Assembly: GCF_005222785.1 (NCBI RefSeq)
Contig: NZ_STGH01000002.1
Coordinates: 558,001-622,000, forward strand
Direction: 5' to 3'
Length of the DNA: 64,000 nucleotides
Source of the DNA: Rhodobacter sp. SY28-1
Lineage (GTDB): Bacteria > Pseudomonadota > Alphaproteobacteria > Rhodobacterales > Rhodobacteraceae
Both the position numbers and the translations under genes were made by a program. The notes under the pieces were generated by a model that searched no databases, had not been told where the DNA came from, and worked only from the letters and a program-made list of their open reading frames with translations. Below are positions 1 to 8,380 of the stretch, in pieces. The stretch's first letter is position 1, and every line of letters starts with the position of its first letter.

Positions 1-450
1 CCATTCGCGACCAAGCCACTTCTTGGGCAAATTGAGACACCCGAGGTTAGGCAAGCAATAGTTGATCTTCGGGCGCGTGTACGCGAACTGAACAAACTAA
101 CCGTAGCATTCGGCGCCAAGGCAATTTTCGTCACACAACGAAGCGCTGCTTGGCGGCGATCCGCTGGTGACGTCGTCGGAGTTGAAAGCGTCAGTGGAGG
201 TTTTGAGTCCGAGCTTGTCGGACAGTTTGGTCCGATGAACGGCGTTGACATCTACCGGATTGAGCGTCTGGTCGCCGACGGGATAATGGCTGAGTGCACT
301 GCGGTTGGTGCGGTATGCTTTGACCTCATGGAAGACGTCGACTTCGACCCGACTCGCGATTTCTACGACTCCATCCACACAAACGCCTCTGGTTCGGCAG
401 TCATAGCCAAATACCTTTCGGAGAAATTGATTGCCGCGGGCATCTTTTAA
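1..450 (+). CDS. SGNH/GDSL-like hydrolase, C-terminal part (5' end outside window)
   Basis: An open frame enters from the left edge and runs without a stop to TAA at 448-450, giving 149 residues of a longer protein. Near the end it has the pattern DFYDSIHTNASGSAVIAKYL, which resembles SGNH-hydrolase block V, where Asp and His of a DxxH motif complete the catalytic triad. Upstream, AIFVTQ resembles the strand before block III. The N-terminal block with the catalytic serine is not in the window, so activity cannot be judged. SGNH enzymes cleave esters, often acyl groups on surface glycans. The gene lies outside the genomic island, just before an IS remnant. Confidence 0.55.
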   Translation, partial: PFATKPLLGQIETPEVRQAIVDLRARVRELNKLTVAFGAKAIFVTQRSAAWRRSAGDVVGVESVSGGFESELVGQFGPMNGVDIYRIERLVADGIMAECTAVGAVCFDLMEDVDFDPTRDFYDSIHTNASGSAVIAKYLSEKLIAAGIF

Positions 451-521
451 TCCTCCTGCAATAGCCGTTTGATCCCACGGCTTGATGGTTCGATTCTTTC
501 GAGGGAATCGAAGTAAGCAAC

Positions 522-992
522 ATGGGACAAGCTCGTCATGGGAGCGCCACGACCATGCACGCCGTCAGCAGCAGTACAGCAATCGCAGGCAGCGCTCTCG
601 CAGTTGTGCCGCGAGCTCGGCATCAATCCGAAGACTGTGCGAAGTGGCGGAAGCGGGCGACAGTCGAGGATATGAAATCGGGGCCGACAGAACCGGAGTT
701 AACCGTGCTAACCGAGGGTGAGAAGGCGATGGTTGTCGCGTTCCGGCGCCACGCAGATTCGAACGAATGACCCCGCAATGTCAAACACGCGACCGCAAAG
801 CGCTTCCTCTACGACTGCGATGTCCAGCTCCGCACCCATCTTGCGGACTTCCTGACACCCTACAACTTCGCGCGACGGCTCAAGACGCTGAGCGGCCTCA
901 TGCCCTATGAATAAACTCGCAAAATCTGGGCATCCGAGCCAATTCAATTCATCCTTGACCCGATCCACCACATGCCGCGCCTGAAAACCTAG
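522..992 (+). pseudogene. Decayed IS481-type transposase remnant
   Basis: Conserved pieces of an IS481-family transposase appear in order but in different frames. The N-terminus begins MGQARHGSATT. The helix-turn-helix (residues LCRELGINPKTV) is in a shifted frame, and WRKRATVEDM is back in the first frame. Then FRRH is followed directly by the extreme C-terminus (KRFLYD, YNFARRLKTL), which contains an in-frame TAA, and ends at TAG 990-992 after a segment like DPIHHMPRLKT. The DDE catalytic core is deleted, so the gene is dead. Full-length relatives have roughly 300 or more residues. No clear terminal inverted repeats were found. Confidence 0.75.
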
Positions 993-1115
993 GGCCCAAT
1001 ACAATTCCTTCCATGATCAAAAGTGTTCACGACCAAATGCTCGTTTTCGATGTGCCCGCGCGTACTGCATCACGACAATGGTCTGGCAATATCATGCATG
1101 AAAGACCATTGACTA

Positions 1116-1268
1116 CTATCCACCAAGCCTCTCCAGCCGCACGGCAAGTTCCGCCACAATTCGCGCCAAGTATTTAAGGTCGTCTTGATATTCTTGTTGC
1201 CGTGCAAAAATGCTAGCCGCTCGGGCCGCCAATGCTGCGGTTGCTTCACCTTCAAGGTCTGTTGGCAT
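1116..1268 (-). CDS. Small hypothetical protein (50 aa)
   Basis: On the minus strand an ATG at 1268 follows a strong Shine-Dalgarno (GGAGGG, 4 nt before the start). It opens a 50-residue frame rich in Ala, Arg, Glu and Leu, beginning MPTDLEGEATAALAARAA and ending VRLERLGG, then TAG. The composition suggests one long amphipathic helix, possibly a coiled coil. No family is recognised. It is the only plausible gene between the IS remnant and the island, and its main support is the ribosome-binding site. Confidence 0.4.
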   Translation of the reverse strand: MPTDLEGEATAALAARAASIFARQQEYQDDLKYLARIVAELAVRLERLGG

Positions 1269-1559
1269 CTATCCCTCCATTGTGTCTACTTTTCACTCGT
1301 ACCTTTGCCTTCGTAACCCTCTTCAGTTGGCCTCAAACTGGGCCGGGCCGTCATCGCACTCAATGGAGCGCGCGGGCTGGTTTTGTCAAAGAAATGCTCC
1401 ATTGGCGTCGTCCTGTGCCCGCCTCGCTTGGCAGTTTGGCGATACTCCAAGATTGCTTAATCTTTGCCAAGCACGCTGACACGATCGGCCCTGAAATTCC
1501 CGATAGTCAGGTTAGCAGATCAGCTTCTTCTGACAATACCAAATGGCAGGTTCAGCGTG

Positions 1560-1870
1560 ATCCCTGTTCTTCCGACTTCTTTCCCTGATCGGTCGAATTT
1601 TCTTCCCTGATACGCCGAATTAACTTCCCTGTTTCCAGCGAGCAGGGAATTTTCCCGTAACCCACGGAAATTGCCCCGCTATTCAGGAAGAACAATCTCT
1701 CAAAAGGCCCTGGAAATCCGATCTTCCCTGTTATTTCCCTGTTCTTGTGTCTCGGGCAAACGGAGCCGGGCCGTCCCGGCACGGAGACTGCGGTCGAAAA
1801 AACAGGGATGAGCAGGTGGTGCTGGCGTCTCCGCGGCGATCATGCCGCCGTAACCCCCGGAAACAGGGAA
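1560..1870. repeat. TTCCCTG repeat array, partly with 22-nt period
   Basis: TTCCCTG occurs at 1581, 1603 and 1625 with exact 22-nt spacing, and a variant ATCCCTG starts at 1560. The units at 1581 and 1603 also share GAT and CGAATT in register. More copies lie at 1724 and 1735, and inverted copies (CAGGGAA) at 1643 and 1864. The 22-nt spacing is two helical turns, which fits side-by-side protein binding. Similar runs are familiar next to integrated elements in alphaproteobacteria, but their function is not known to me. The array ends about 40 bp before the left attachment repeat. Confidence 0.7.
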
Positions 1871-1911
1871 GAATTCACCGCTAGAACGGAAAGAGCATAA
1901 ATATTAAGGGG

Positions 1912-1929
1912 TGGGTGGCGGAGACGAAG
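1912..1929. repeat. attL: left 18-bp direct repeat of genomic island
   Basis: TGGGTGGCGGAGACGAAG at this position is identical to 45921-45938, where it forms the 3' end (acceptor stem, CCA and trailing bases) of tRNA-Ser(GCU). An integrase gene begins 155 bp to the right. Identity to a tRNA 3' end next to a P4-type integrase is the usual signature of an integrated element. Confidence 0.9.
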
Positions 1930-2084
1930 TCCGCCGCAAACGTGTTGCAGCGGGTGTCATCCCCTCTGAGAGGGCACATCATGCTATTGATTTTGAATGT
2001 AGAATCGAAACCTGTCCTTGCAGGCAGTTGCAGCAGCCGGTATCCGATTGCTCGATTTATGTTGGTAGAGATGTTGGGACCGGC

Positions 2085-3329
2085 ATGCCGAAGCGAACCA
2101 AAGAGCTTTCCGCCGTAGAAGTGAAGAGGCTTGTCGTGCCTGGATTCCATGCCGTCGGTGGTGTGCCTGGTTTGCACCTGCGGGTCAACGAGGGCGACGG
2201 TCGATCCTGGTTCCTGCGCGCCGTCGTGAACGGTAAGCGACGCGATATCGGGCTTGGCGGCTTTCCCGATGTCTCACTCGCTGCCGCTCGTGAAGCGGCC
2301 AGAACGACGCGCGAGAAAATCAGGTCCGGGGTCGATCCGGTGCAAGAGCGAGCCGACGATCGCAGGCGCCTCGCCGCAGAGCGAAATCTGGGCCTAACGT
2401 TCGCTGAAGCGATAGAGATCTTCCTGACCAGCGGCAGACTCGACGCGCTTTCGAATGCCAAGCACAGGGCCCAGTGGCGCTCGACCCTTGAGACCTATGC
2501 GGTGCCGGTCATCGGGACAAGGCTCCTCGTCGACGTGGGTGCGGCCGAGGTCAAGGCCATCCTCGATCAGATCTGGACAACCAAACACGAAACGGCAACG
2601 CGCGTTCGCGCTCGTCTGGAGAGCGTGTTTTCCTGGGCGAAGGTCGCAGGCCTTCACACGGGCGACAATCCGGCCGTCTGGAAGGGCAACCTTAAGGAGC
2701 TGATGCCTTCGATCAAGAAGGACTTGATGAAGTCCCATCATGCAGCCGTCGAGGTGAATGAAGTCACCGGCTGGTTCTCCGTTCTCAGGTCACGGGAGGG
2801 TCTTGCAGCTCGGGCGATGGAGTTTCTGACCCTGACTGCAGCCAGATCTCAGGAAATTCGTCTCGCCACCTGGGAGGAGATCCATTTCGACAAGCACCTC
2901 TGGATCGTTCCGGCGGCACACATGAAGCTTAAGAAAGAGCACCGGGTGCCGCTGACGCCCGCTATGATCGGCCTGCTAAACTCGCTACCGCGAATGGCCG
3001 GAACGGATTTGATCTTTCCGGGATCCAAGTCAGGACCGATGTCGGACATGACCCTCGCGGCCGTCATGAAACGTATGCACGCCGATGAGCTGAAGGCAGG
3101 TCGAAAGGGGTGGCTCGACCAGGTCAAGAAGAAGCCCGCAGTTCCGCATGGAATTCGATCGACGTTCAGGGACTGGGTCGCGGAGAAGACCGCCTACCCT
3201 GGTGACCTTGCCGAAGTTGCGCTTGCGCACAAGGTCGGCAGTTCCGTCGAGCAGGCTTATCGCCGTGGTGACATGGTTGCCAGGAGACGACAGATGATGG
3301 AAGACTGGGGGAGGTTCCTAGGCTGCTGA
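2085..3329 (+). CDS. Tyrosine recombinase (P4-type integrase)
   Basis: A 414-residue site-specific recombinase. Residues about 1-85 form the arm-type DNA-binding domain (DUF4102-like, with GGVPGLHLRV and the RDIGLGGFPDVSLAAAR stretch). The middle is the SAM-like core-binding domain. The C-terminal catalytic domain shows Arg in LTAARSQEIRLATWEE, the HGIRSTFRDW box (HxxR), LAHKVG and the nucleophile Tyr in EQAYRRGD. A longer frame starts at 1911, but the ATG at 2085 opens the conserved N-terminus, so I chose it. It should integrate and excise the island at the tRNA-Ser 3' end. It reads away from attL, at the end of the island far from the tRNA. Confidence 0.92.
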   Translation: MPKRTKELSAVEVKRLVVPGFHAVGGVPGLHLRVNEGDGRSWFLRAVVNGKRRDIGLGGFPDVSLAAAREAARTTREKIRSGVDPVQERADDRRRLAAERNLGLTFAEAIEIFLTSGRLDALSNAKHRAQWRSTLETYAVPVIGTRLLVDVGAAEVKAILDQIWTTKHETATRVRARLESVFSWAKVAGLHTGDNPAVWKGNLKELMPSIKKDLMKSHHAAVEVNEVTGWFSVLRSREGLAARAMEFLTLTAARSQEIRLATWEEIHFDKHLWIVPAAHMKLKKEHRVPLTPAMIGLLNSLPRMAGTDLIFPGSKSGPMSDMTLAAVMKRMHADELKAGRKGWLDQVKKKPAVPHGIRSTFRDWVAEKTAYPGDLAEVALAHKVGSSVEQAYRRGDMVARRRQMMEDWGRFLGC

Positions 3330-3414
3330 TTAAGGTAGTTTCCTTTCGCAGCATGGATGGATTGGACCATGCACTTCCGGGCCGCAGTCATGGAAGAAGG
3401 GGAAGGAAGCCGGG

Positions 3415-3528
3415 ATGACATGGTTCGACATCGCAGTTCCTTGCCTCGCACTGGTCGGTGCATTCACGGCCCTCGCGTGGGCCCGCCGAGCCGGTCGCGA
3501 GTTCGACCGGCCGGACCACCACGAATAG
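3415..3528 (+). CDS. Small single-span membrane protein (37 aa)
   Basis: ATG at 3415 follows a purine-rich ribosome-binding region (GGGGAAGGAAGC). It encodes 37 residues starting MTWFDIAVPCLALVGAF, a hydrophobic segment of about 20 residues, followed by a basic tail (WARRAGREF) and a TAG stop. That layout fits a small inner-membrane protein. It lies 85 bp downstream of the integrase and converges on the GIY-YIG-like gene. No family is recognised, and the call rests on the start signal and the hydrophobic profile. Confidence 0.4.
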   Translation: MTWFDIAVPCLALVGAFTALAWARRAGREFDRPDHHE

Positions 3529-3535
3529 GTCTTGT

Positions 3536-3982
3536 CTAGCGACCGCCAGGCTTTCCGAGTCTAGGCTTCAATTGGCGCCATACGGTGTCCTCCAGATCTT
3601 GCCGGACTTCGCGTTCGCCGCCTTTCAGGATCGGCTGCACACTTACGAATAGTTCGCCCTCGACCTCCTTGCACCATCGACCGAGATGCAAGGCGTAGGT
3701 CAAGGGGTGGGCCTGCCAAAGGTGATATCGCAGTCGCTTCTTCACGTCCTCTGAGCTTCCCACATAGAGCGTTGCTGATCCCTCGGTGCCCTTGTTTTCC
3801 TTAGGCGCGGCGAAGGTTCGGTTGGCTCGCTCTGGGAACTTCTGCATCACCCGGCCTGCGGCTGCGGCATCAGGCAGCCTGATGACATACAGGGCCTGCT
3901 GCTCTTTGGGAAAAGGCCACGTCTCGTCCGACAGCCAATTATCTACGAGATGCTTAGCGGCGTCCTGACAAAGAGCGCCCAA
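3536..3982 (-). CDS. GIY-YIG-like nuclease domain protein
   Basis: A 148-residue protein with two features of the GIY-YIG fold: a hydrophobic strand ALYVIRLPDA and, about 45 residues later, TLYVGSSEDVKKRLRYHL, where LYVG stands for the YIG half-motif and the Lys/Arg residues fit the first helix. A late Glu in LEDTVWRQLKPRLGKPG matches the metal-binding glutamate and the downstream P and G of the family. The only start in frame is TTG at 3982. A better-supported ATG at 4094 opens another frame that overlaps it (next entry). It follows vsr on the same strand, so it may be a nicking partner in the restriction locus. Confidence 0.55.
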   Translation of the reverse strand: MGALCQDAAKHLVDNWLSDETWPFPKEQQALYVIRLPDAAAAGRVMQKFPERANRTFAAPKENKGTEGSATLYVGSSEDVKKRLRYHLWQAHPLTYALHLGRWCKEVEGELFVSVQPILKGGEREVRQDLEDTVWRQLKPRLGKPGGR

Positions 3983-4094
3983 CGAAAAGTTCGTTTCGAC
4001 TTGTCGGTCCCGGGGTCACTGCCCGGAGAGCTTCCGCACGGTCATATAGCCTTTGGCTAGCCAGTGCGATCAAGGCTTCGTCCACGATGGGCAT
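3954..4094 (-). CDS. Short ORF overlapping the GIY-YIG-like gene (46 aa)
   Basis: ATG at 4094 has a good Shine-Dalgarno (CTGGAGATATGAC before the start) and encodes MPIVDEALIALASQRLYDR, continuing to 46 residues and a TAA at 3954-3956. It overlaps the start of the GIY-YIG-like frame by 29 nt. It may be the true N-terminus of that protein, separated by one frameshift, or a small leader gene translationally coupled to it. The 150 bp above it (4095-4245) hold an open extension of the vsr frame with no start codon, and nothing else I recognise. Confidence 0.4.
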   Translation of the reverse strand: MPIVDEALIALASQRLYDRAEALRAVTPGPTSRNELFVGRSLSGRR

Positions 4095-4245
4095 GTCATA
4101 TCTCCAGTGGCGGCAGCGCTCTGACGATCTTTATAGTCTCTAGGCTGACGGTGATCACCCGGCACAGCAGGTCGAAGGGGTAGCACGGGTCGCCGACGGT
4201 TTCGATCGCGCCCGCAATACGCCAAGTCTCAAGTTTTCTGCCAAA

Positions 4246-4710
4246 TCAGAGTTGACTATCCTCCAGCCTCTCAACCTCGACAAAATCCTTCGCGGGCTCC
4301 GTGGTCAACCAGCCAATCAGCTCCGTTGCGGCTCTTTCAGCATCCACCTTCAACGCGCACTCCCAGACCACCGCGACGCGCCAGCCTTCCCGTCGAAGGG
4401 CCAACTGAGCTGCTCGATCCCGCGCCACGTTCGTCTCGAACTTAGAAAGCCAGAACTCAGGACGGGATTTCGGCGTCGCCGCATATCGACAGTCGGAGTG
4501 CCTGTGCCAAAAGCAACCATGCACGAAGATCACCGCGTTCCACTTCCTTAGAACGATGTCAGGCGACCCTGGGAGACCACTCTGGCACAGACGGAACCTG
4601 AATCCGCACGCATGGAGGGAGCGCCTTAGCAGCAACTCAGGCTTCGTGTCTCGACCACGTATGCGTGACATGACCTTCGAACGGGTCTGACTGTCCATTA
4701 TGTCCATCAT
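4246..4710 (-). CDS. vsr: Vsr very-short-patch / T:G mismatch endonuclease
   Basis: Vsr nicks 5' of T in T:G mismatches that arise when 5-methylcytosine deaminates, so it normally accompanies a Dcm-type methyltransferase. Here one lies immediately divergent at 4802. The family pattern is clear: SQTRSKVMSRIRGRDTKPE at the N-terminus, GLPGSPDIVL with the catalytic Asp, VIFVHGCFWHRH, FWLSKFETNVARD and GWRVAVVWECAL. Length from 4710 is 154 aa, normal for Vsr. ATGs at 4710, 4707 and 4698 are all possible. The longer frame to 4803 would add a non-family leader and run into the methyltransferase start, so I rejected it. Confidence 0.93.
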   Translation of the reverse strand: MMDIMDSQTRSKVMSRIRGRDTKPELLLRRSLHACGFRFRLCQSGLPGSPDIVLRKWNAVIFVHGCFWHRHSDCRYAATPKSRPEFWLSKFETNVARDRAAQLALRREGWRVAVVWECALKVDAERAATELIGWLTTEPAKDFVEVERLEDSQL

Positions 4711-4801
4711 ACGAAGACATATAGTGCATGACGCGGCGGTTTGGACCTGGTGAAAGGCGGGCGACATCCTGTATTCCCCTTTGAGACTTCTAGGAGAGGA
4801 C

Positions 4802-6292
4802 ATGGGCCGCAGTTACGCCATCATAGACCTGTTCGCGGGCCCGGGCGGGCTGGGCGAAGGCTTTTCCCGGGCCGGTCAGGAGCCAGCGACGCCGATGAGC
4901 GTCCGCGTTTCCGTCGAGATGGACGATCACGCCATCTCGACACTTCGCCTGCGCTCCTTTCTTCGTTCCTTCGACGGCGGCTTCCCCCAGGAGTATTACG
5001 ACGCGCTGAACACCGGACGCGACCTGCCGCGGTGGGACGAACTGCACCCCACTGCCTGGCGCAGGGCATGTGATGAGGCGCGACAGCTGGTTTTGGGGCA
5101 GGAGGGCGTCTTCGAGGAGCTGGCTCCGATCCTCGATCAAGCCCGAGAGGGGATGCACGGTGACACCATCCTGATCGGTGGCCCTCCTTGTCAGGCCTAC
5201 TCACTTGCCGGACGGTCACGAAACTTGGGCAAGGAAGGATACATTCTTGAGGAAGACGGGCGCCACTATCTCTACAAGGAATACGTCCGAATACTGACCC
5301 GTCTTCGCCCCGCGGCCTTCGTGATGGAGAACGTGAAGGGCATGCTGTCCAGCCGAGTTGATGGCGGCGGCATCTTTGATAGGGTTCTGGACGATCTGGA
5401 GGCGGCGGCGGATGGCTACAGGCTCCTGCCGCTTGCCGTTGCCGCAGATCCCGCTGCTGGTCGCAACTCGGCCCGAGACTTTATCGTGCGTGCGGAAGAT
5501 CATGGTATCCCTCAGGCGCGCCATCGGGTGATTGTCGTCGGACTCCGTGCGGACCTGGCACGAGGACTGCCAGAGGGGAGACCGATGCTGCTTCCCTCTG
5601 AGACTGTGACCGTCGCCGAGGCCCTGAGCGGCCTGCCGCCGCTGAGAAGCGCGCTTTCCACAGGCGACAGCGTCATGAACTGGCAAGCGGTGGTGAGAGA
5701 CCGTGCGGCGAGCATCGCCAATCTATCCTTTCTTCCTGATAGCGTTAGGTCAGTGGCCCGAGCGGTCGCCGAAACGGCTGGACTTCCTGAACATCGTTCC
5801 AGCTCCATTCCGACCAATGATCGCCCTCCATCGCCCCTATCAGACTGGCTCCTGGATCCAAGACTAGCGATCGTGCTACATCATGAGACCCGCGGTCATA
5901 TCGCGGACGACCTCGGACGCTACCTCTTTTCTTCGGCTTTTGCCCTCGCGGAGGATCGCGCGCCCAAGCTTTCGGAGTTCCCCTACTGGCTGCTGCCCGA
6001 TCATCGCAACCGCGACACCGGCGCGTTCGCGGATCGGTTCAGGACACAGGTAGGCGGTCGGGTTGCGACCACGGTGACAAGCCACATCTCAAAGGACGGT
6101 CACTACTTCATCCACCCGGACCCCTACCAGTGCCGGTCCCTGACCGTGCGGGAGGCGGCCCGACTTCAGACGTTCCCCGACAACTACTTTTTCTGCGGCC
6201 CGAGGACAAAGCAGTATCATCAGGTCGGAAACGCAGTGCCGCCCTTTCTTGCCTTACAGATAGCCAGAGCTGTCCGAACTCTGCTGCCCTAG
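4802..6292 (+). CDS. DNA (cytosine-5) methyltransferase, Dcm type
   Basis: The 496-aa enzyme transfers methyl from S-adenosylmethionine to C5 of cytosine. Motif I is DLFAGPGGLGEGF near residue 10. Motif IV with the catalytic Cys is GGPPCQAYS near residue 125. Motif VI is ENVKG near 178, motif VIII is QARHRVIVVG, and motifs IX-X are RSLTVREAARLQTFPDNY and QVGNAVPPFLA at the C-terminus. The variable region between VIII and IX is the target-recognition domain. The start at 4802 is preceded by GGAGAGGAC; the upstream ATG at 4781 lacks such a site. It is divergent from vsr and ends 3 bp from the convergent AIPR gene. Confidence 0.95.
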   Translation: MGRSYAIIDLFAGPGGLGEGFSRAGQEPATPMSVRVSVEMDDHAISTLRLRSFLRSFDGGFPQEYYDALNTGRDLPRWDELHPTAWRRACDEARQLVLGQEGVFEELAPILDQAREGMHGDTILIGGPPCQAYSLAGRSRNLGKEGYILEEDGRHYLYKEYVRILTRLRPAAFVMENVKGMLSSRVDGGGIFDRVLDDLEAAADGYRLLPLAVAADPAAGRNSARDFIVRAEDHGIPQARHRVIVVGLRADLARGLPEGRPMLLPSETVTVAEALSGLPPLRSALSTGDSVMNWQAVVRDRAASIANLSFLPDSVRSVARAVAETAGLPEHRSSSIPTNDRPPSPLSDWLLDPRLAIVLHHETRGHIADDLGRYLFSSAFALAEDRAPKLSEFPYWLLPDHRNRDTGAFADRFRTQVGGRVATTVTSHISKDGHYFIHPDPYQCRSLTVREAARLQTFPDNYFFCGPRTKQYHQVGNAVPPFLALQIARAVRTLLP

Positions 6293-6295
6293 GAG

Positions 6296-8380
6296 TCAGG
6301 CAGCTGTCTCTTCGTTGCCGAACCCCTCTGCCTCAAGCTTGGCAAGTGCGTCGATCGCCACCTTGATCTGCCCCTCGGTCGGAAGGCGCTTGGGCATCTG
6401 CGCGCAAATGCCCAGAACGCCGAACTCCGTCTGGTTCAGCAGCTTCTTTTCTCGGCCCCAAGCGCGCGCTTTGGCCCAGAAGGGACCACCCAGTTCAAAG
6501 ACCCGCACCTGATCGGTCAAATCGTCCGTTAGCTTCTGATCGTTCTTACCGTCCTTGGTCTCTTCCTGAACTTCTGCGGGATCGATCAGCAGATCCGAGT
6601 AGCCATCCGGATAGGTCAGCTTCCGCTTGCGGAAGCCCTCCCAGCACGCTTGGTTCTTTGCCCATTCGCTCATATTGCGCACGCCCGGCGGCGGCGAGGT
6701 GATGGCATCCTGCGCCTCGGCCGCAGCAATCAGCAGGGCTTCCTCGAGGACCGCAGGCACATCTTGGGCTCTCCAGACCTGGGAGAGGTCCACGACCTTC
6801 TCCAGTGCCTCGGCATCAGCCGCGACTTTCGCAATGGCATACGTCACGATGTTCGCGCGATACCCGCCCTCATACCATTCCTGCGCCGAGACCAGACGTT
6901 CCAACTTTCGGAAAATGATCGCCTTGGAGATCAGTCGGCGAAACCAGCCGTCGTCGATTCTGTCGCCGTTCTTGCCCCAGACCTTCTCAATCGACTTTGC
7001 AAACGCACCGAAGTTCTTCTGGGCGCCCTGACTGACCGTATCGGGACGGCCGCTCCAGGTGTTCTCGAACTTGGCAAGGTCGGTCTTTGTGAAGAACTGG
7101 GTCTTTGGATACTCCGCATCCCAAACCTTGCGCTTCGCGTCGGTCAACTTGCCACGCTCATCCGCAAACTGGCCGCGAGCGCGCTCATAGAACCATTTCG
7201 TCTCGCGATAGCCATGTTCACCGGCCGGTGCGAGTATCTTGCGCGACAGCTCCTGGATGCGGACGTGGAAGGGATGGTTGGCGAAAAAGTCGGCGGCGTT
7301 AACCTTGTTCTGGCTGTTCGCGAATTCGGAGATCAATGGGACGACGGACTCGGACAGGACCGCCGGCACGATGCTGAGCTTCATCTGGACGAAAATGTCA
7401 TCCATCCCCTTCCCAGCGGCTTTCGCTGCAGCGTGCAGCGAGGCGGTCGTCTGGCCGCCATTGACGATCTGGAGGTTGTCGGCGGACATGAGCAGCAAAC
7501 CTTCTTCCGTCCTCACGACCTCAACCTTTTCCGCCGTTGCGGCAAGCCCATTATTGTAACTGAGGAACATGTGAGGCTCCTCGAGAATCGTCTTTCGGAT
7601 GCCCTTGTTCACGCCGCCTTTGGCCTGCAGGAAGCTGCGAACGTTGGATTCAAGTAGCCTAGCGCCCCACACGTCGTAGATCGCGGCCAACTGTCGGCCT
7701 GGAATGACGGCGATGTAGCTCTCAAGAGAGGCATCTGAGCCGGAGGCCTTCAGGACAGGAACCCCCGCTCCGAAGTCCTCTGCGAAGCGGATCGTCAGGT
7801 CTGCGCGCGCCTTGCCCTGCTCGGCATAAGCCTTCAGCCGCTTAAGATCCCAGACGTTGTATGTGACCGGCTTGCCATCAATCGATCCGGCCGGCATGGC
7901 ATCGACTGTGGCGCGGTTGTCCGAGTTGGTGACGAAGATCAACTTGATCTTCGCGATGCGGGTCCAGCGGGTGGCAATCATGTCCGCCAGCCCTGCACCC
8001 AAGCTGGTCTCCTCCAACGCGTTGCGGAAGCTCTCCTTTCGGGCGTGTCGTAGAAATTCTACGAGTTTCTTGAACTGCGCCTTGAGGTCCGTGGCGTTCG
8101 TCGTCCGAACATTCTCGGTGAGTTGAAAATCGCACAGAATCAGCGACAGGATGTCGTCACCGTTTGCGGGATCTCCTCCCGAGCCGGTGACCTGTAGATT
8201 CACCCCTTTCTCACCGGTGCCGCGATAATGCGCATAGTCGGCTTGCTCAACCTCGCCCGCTTCGGTGAGGAATTCTCCCACTCGTTCGAAAAAGGCTTCT
8301 TGGACATAGGTGGCCAAGGCATCCGCGCTTCCCTGGATCTGTGCTATGAAGTCGCGGTGGAATTCCTCAAGATCGGACAT
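6296..8380 (-). CDS. AIPR family protein
   Basis: A 694-residue cytoplasmic protein of the AIPR (abortive-infection phage resistance) family. The recognisable central core includes ESNVRSFLQAKGGVNKGIR, then FLSYNNGLAATAEKVE, then LQIVNGGQTTASLH, the usual NNG and NGGQT signatures. The N-terminal part, with DDILSLILCDFQ, resembles the predicted nuclease region of the family. ATG at 8380 shares a base with the TGA of the PD-(D/E)XK gene, so the two are translationally coupled (GTG at 8383 is an alternative start). It is the last gene of the four-gene MORC, Z1, PD-(D/E)XK, AIPR operon. Confidence 0.9.
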   Translation of the reverse strand: MSDLEEFHRDFIAQIQGSADALATYVQEAFFERVGEFLTEAGEVEQADYAHYRGTGEKGVNLQVTGSGGDPANGDDILSLILCDFQLTENVRTTNATDLKAQFKKLVEFLRHARKESFRNALEETSLGAGLADMIATRWTRIAKIKLIFVTNSDNRATVDAMPAGSIDGKPVTYNVWDLKRLKAYAEQGKARADLTIRFAEDFGAGVPVLKASGSDASLESYIAVIPGRQLAAIYDVWGARLLESNVRSFLQAKGGVNKGIRKTILEEPHMFLSYNNGLAATAEKVEVVRTEEGLLLMSADNLQIVNGGQTTASLHAAAKAAGKGMDDIFVQMKLSIVPAVLSESVVPLISEFANSQNKVNAADFFANHPFHVRIQELSRKILAPAGEHGYRETKWFYERARGQFADERGKLTDAKRKVWDAEYPKTQFFTKTDLAKFENTWSGRPDTVSQGAQKNFGAFAKSIEKVWGKNGDRIDDGWFRRLISKAIIFRKLERLVSAQEWYEGGYRANIVTYAIAKVAADAEALEKVVDLSQVWRAQDVPAVLEEALLIAAAEAQDAITSPPPGVRNMSEWAKNQACWEGFRKRKLTYPDGYSDLLIDPAEVQEETKDGKNDQKLTDDLTDQVRVFELGGPFWAKARAWGREKKLLNQTEFGVLGICAQMPKRLPTEGQIKVAIDALAKLEAEGFGNEETAA

